Shown here: piece after piece, positions 63,353 to 64,000 of the stretch
Position numbering within the stretch: the stretch's first letter is position 1
Layout: every line of letters begins with the position of its first letter
Assembly: GCA_037389465.1 (NCBI GenBank)
Contig: JAZARR010000089.1
Location: 1,488,001-1,552,000, forward strand
DNA length: 64,000 nt
From: Baylisascaris procyonis
Taxonomy: Eukaryota > Nematoda > Chromadorea > Rhabditida > Ascarididae
Direction: 5' to 3'
Notes under the pieces: model-generated
Told to the model about the DNA's origin: nothing
The model's database searches: none
What the model saw: only the letters and a program-made list of their open reading frames with translations
Position numbers and translations under genes: made by a program

Positions 63353-64000
63353 GTAAGTGAGGCATAAGTGGTCATCTGGTAATAAATTCAGGAAAAGGTT
63401 GAAGCGTGGTTTTTTTTTTAAATTTGTAGAAGGATTTGCGCATTTTAGAATCGAAGTCGTGAAACCTCAATTCGAATTCGATGATTAAATATTACTTTAA
63501 AAAGAGGCTAACTCATCGTGATCCAAAAATGTGGTAAAATACGTATTGACGGTATGATCAGATCTCTTTCATCTGTTTGTTTATATCGTTTTGATGGTAG
63601 CCCGACTGAGAATGATGACCTCAGCTAGGAAGAGGGTAACTTTTCAAGGGAAACGATATCAGGGAAGTATGTTGTTTCATGATTTTGGGCAATGATTACC
63701 TATAAAATACTAGCTCCACTCTTGGGAATGTTCGGAGTTTTGGCGAATACTGGGATGAAAGGATGTTTCCTCCCTCCTCTCTCTCTCCCCCCCCCCCCCC
63801 ACAGTCTTTCAGAGATCAATTCCGAGTTGGTTTCGATTACTGCTGACCCAACAATTGTGCTGTTATATGTGTTCACCTTTTTTTTTAAAAGTTTTGTGAG
63901 TGTTTAGCGTCCAATTTTGCCGCGCTTGGAACAGATTCAAAAATGTTTTTTTATTTTCTTTATTCTTTGTTTGCGGTGATAGGTTTTTTTAAATGCTATG
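63353..64000. other. Window end; probable intron of the last gene
   Basis: No supported exon. It holds a C-run at about 63788-63801 beside a CT-rich tract. The donor at 63353 implies that a further exon lies outside the window. Confidence 0.4.

Noticed and set aside
1..64000. Bacterial-type systems, CRISPR arrays, rRNA and tRNA genes
   Set aside because: None seen. The window is intron-rich eukaryotic DNA, there is no regularly spaced repeat-spacer array, and no cloverleaf with A and B boxes was found by eye.

Overview
This is a eukaryotic window, very probably from a nematode. It is AT-rich, and small exons (about 45-500 nt) are separated by much longer introns. Most acceptors are T-rich and end in TTTCAG or TTTTAG, and many donors read GTAAGT. 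All gene models below were built by hand: exons were joined only where reading frame, splice phase and remembered family sequence agreed. The exact species cannot be told from the sequence. Intron size is larger than usual in Caenorhabditis, so a parasitic nematode lineage is my guess only.

Layout: (1) 1.2-30.6 kb, + strand: about 40 exons of the Golgi Arf guanine-nucleotide exchange factor GBF1 (gbf-1). The first ~130 residues are missing, and the DCB, HUS, Sec7 and HDS regions appear in the usual order, followed by a long Pro/Ser/Thr/Gln-rich tail. (2) 33.4-45.8 kb, - strand: a WASP/N-WASP (wsp-1) gene with WH1, basic-CRIB-GBD, polyproline and VCA parts. It converges on gbf-1. (3) 49.4-50.5 kb, - strand: the C-terminal exons of a COMM-domain protein resembling COMMD7. 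(4) 50.8-60.5 kb, + strand: a complete 11-exon, 596-codon ALKBH8 gene (RRM, AlkB dioxygenase, Zn-binding cysteines, Trm9-type methyltransferase), placed head-to-head with the COMM gene. (5) 60.8-63.4 kb and probably beyond, + strand: phase-compatible exons of an unrecognised gene 0.27 kb downstream of ALKBH8, perhaps co-transcribed with it.

The genes belong to unrelated housekeeping pathways: Golgi Arf activation, Arp2/3-driven actin assembly, COMMD-type endosomal trafficking and tRNA wobble-uridine modification. The sequence does not show that they work together. I found no clear novel system. The best unexplained items are a GC-AG intron inside the Sec7 domain, a group of AAG/GAG acceptors without a pyrimidine tract, two mini-exons inside a wsp-1 intron that may be a nested small gene or an alternative end, a 25-bp duplication of a wsp-1 splice donor, and several GC-rich, TATA-containing or hairpin-containing islands inside introns.

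The rest is AT-rich intron and spacer sequence with TA microsatellites, minisatellites and G-rich purine tracts that lie almost always on the + strand.
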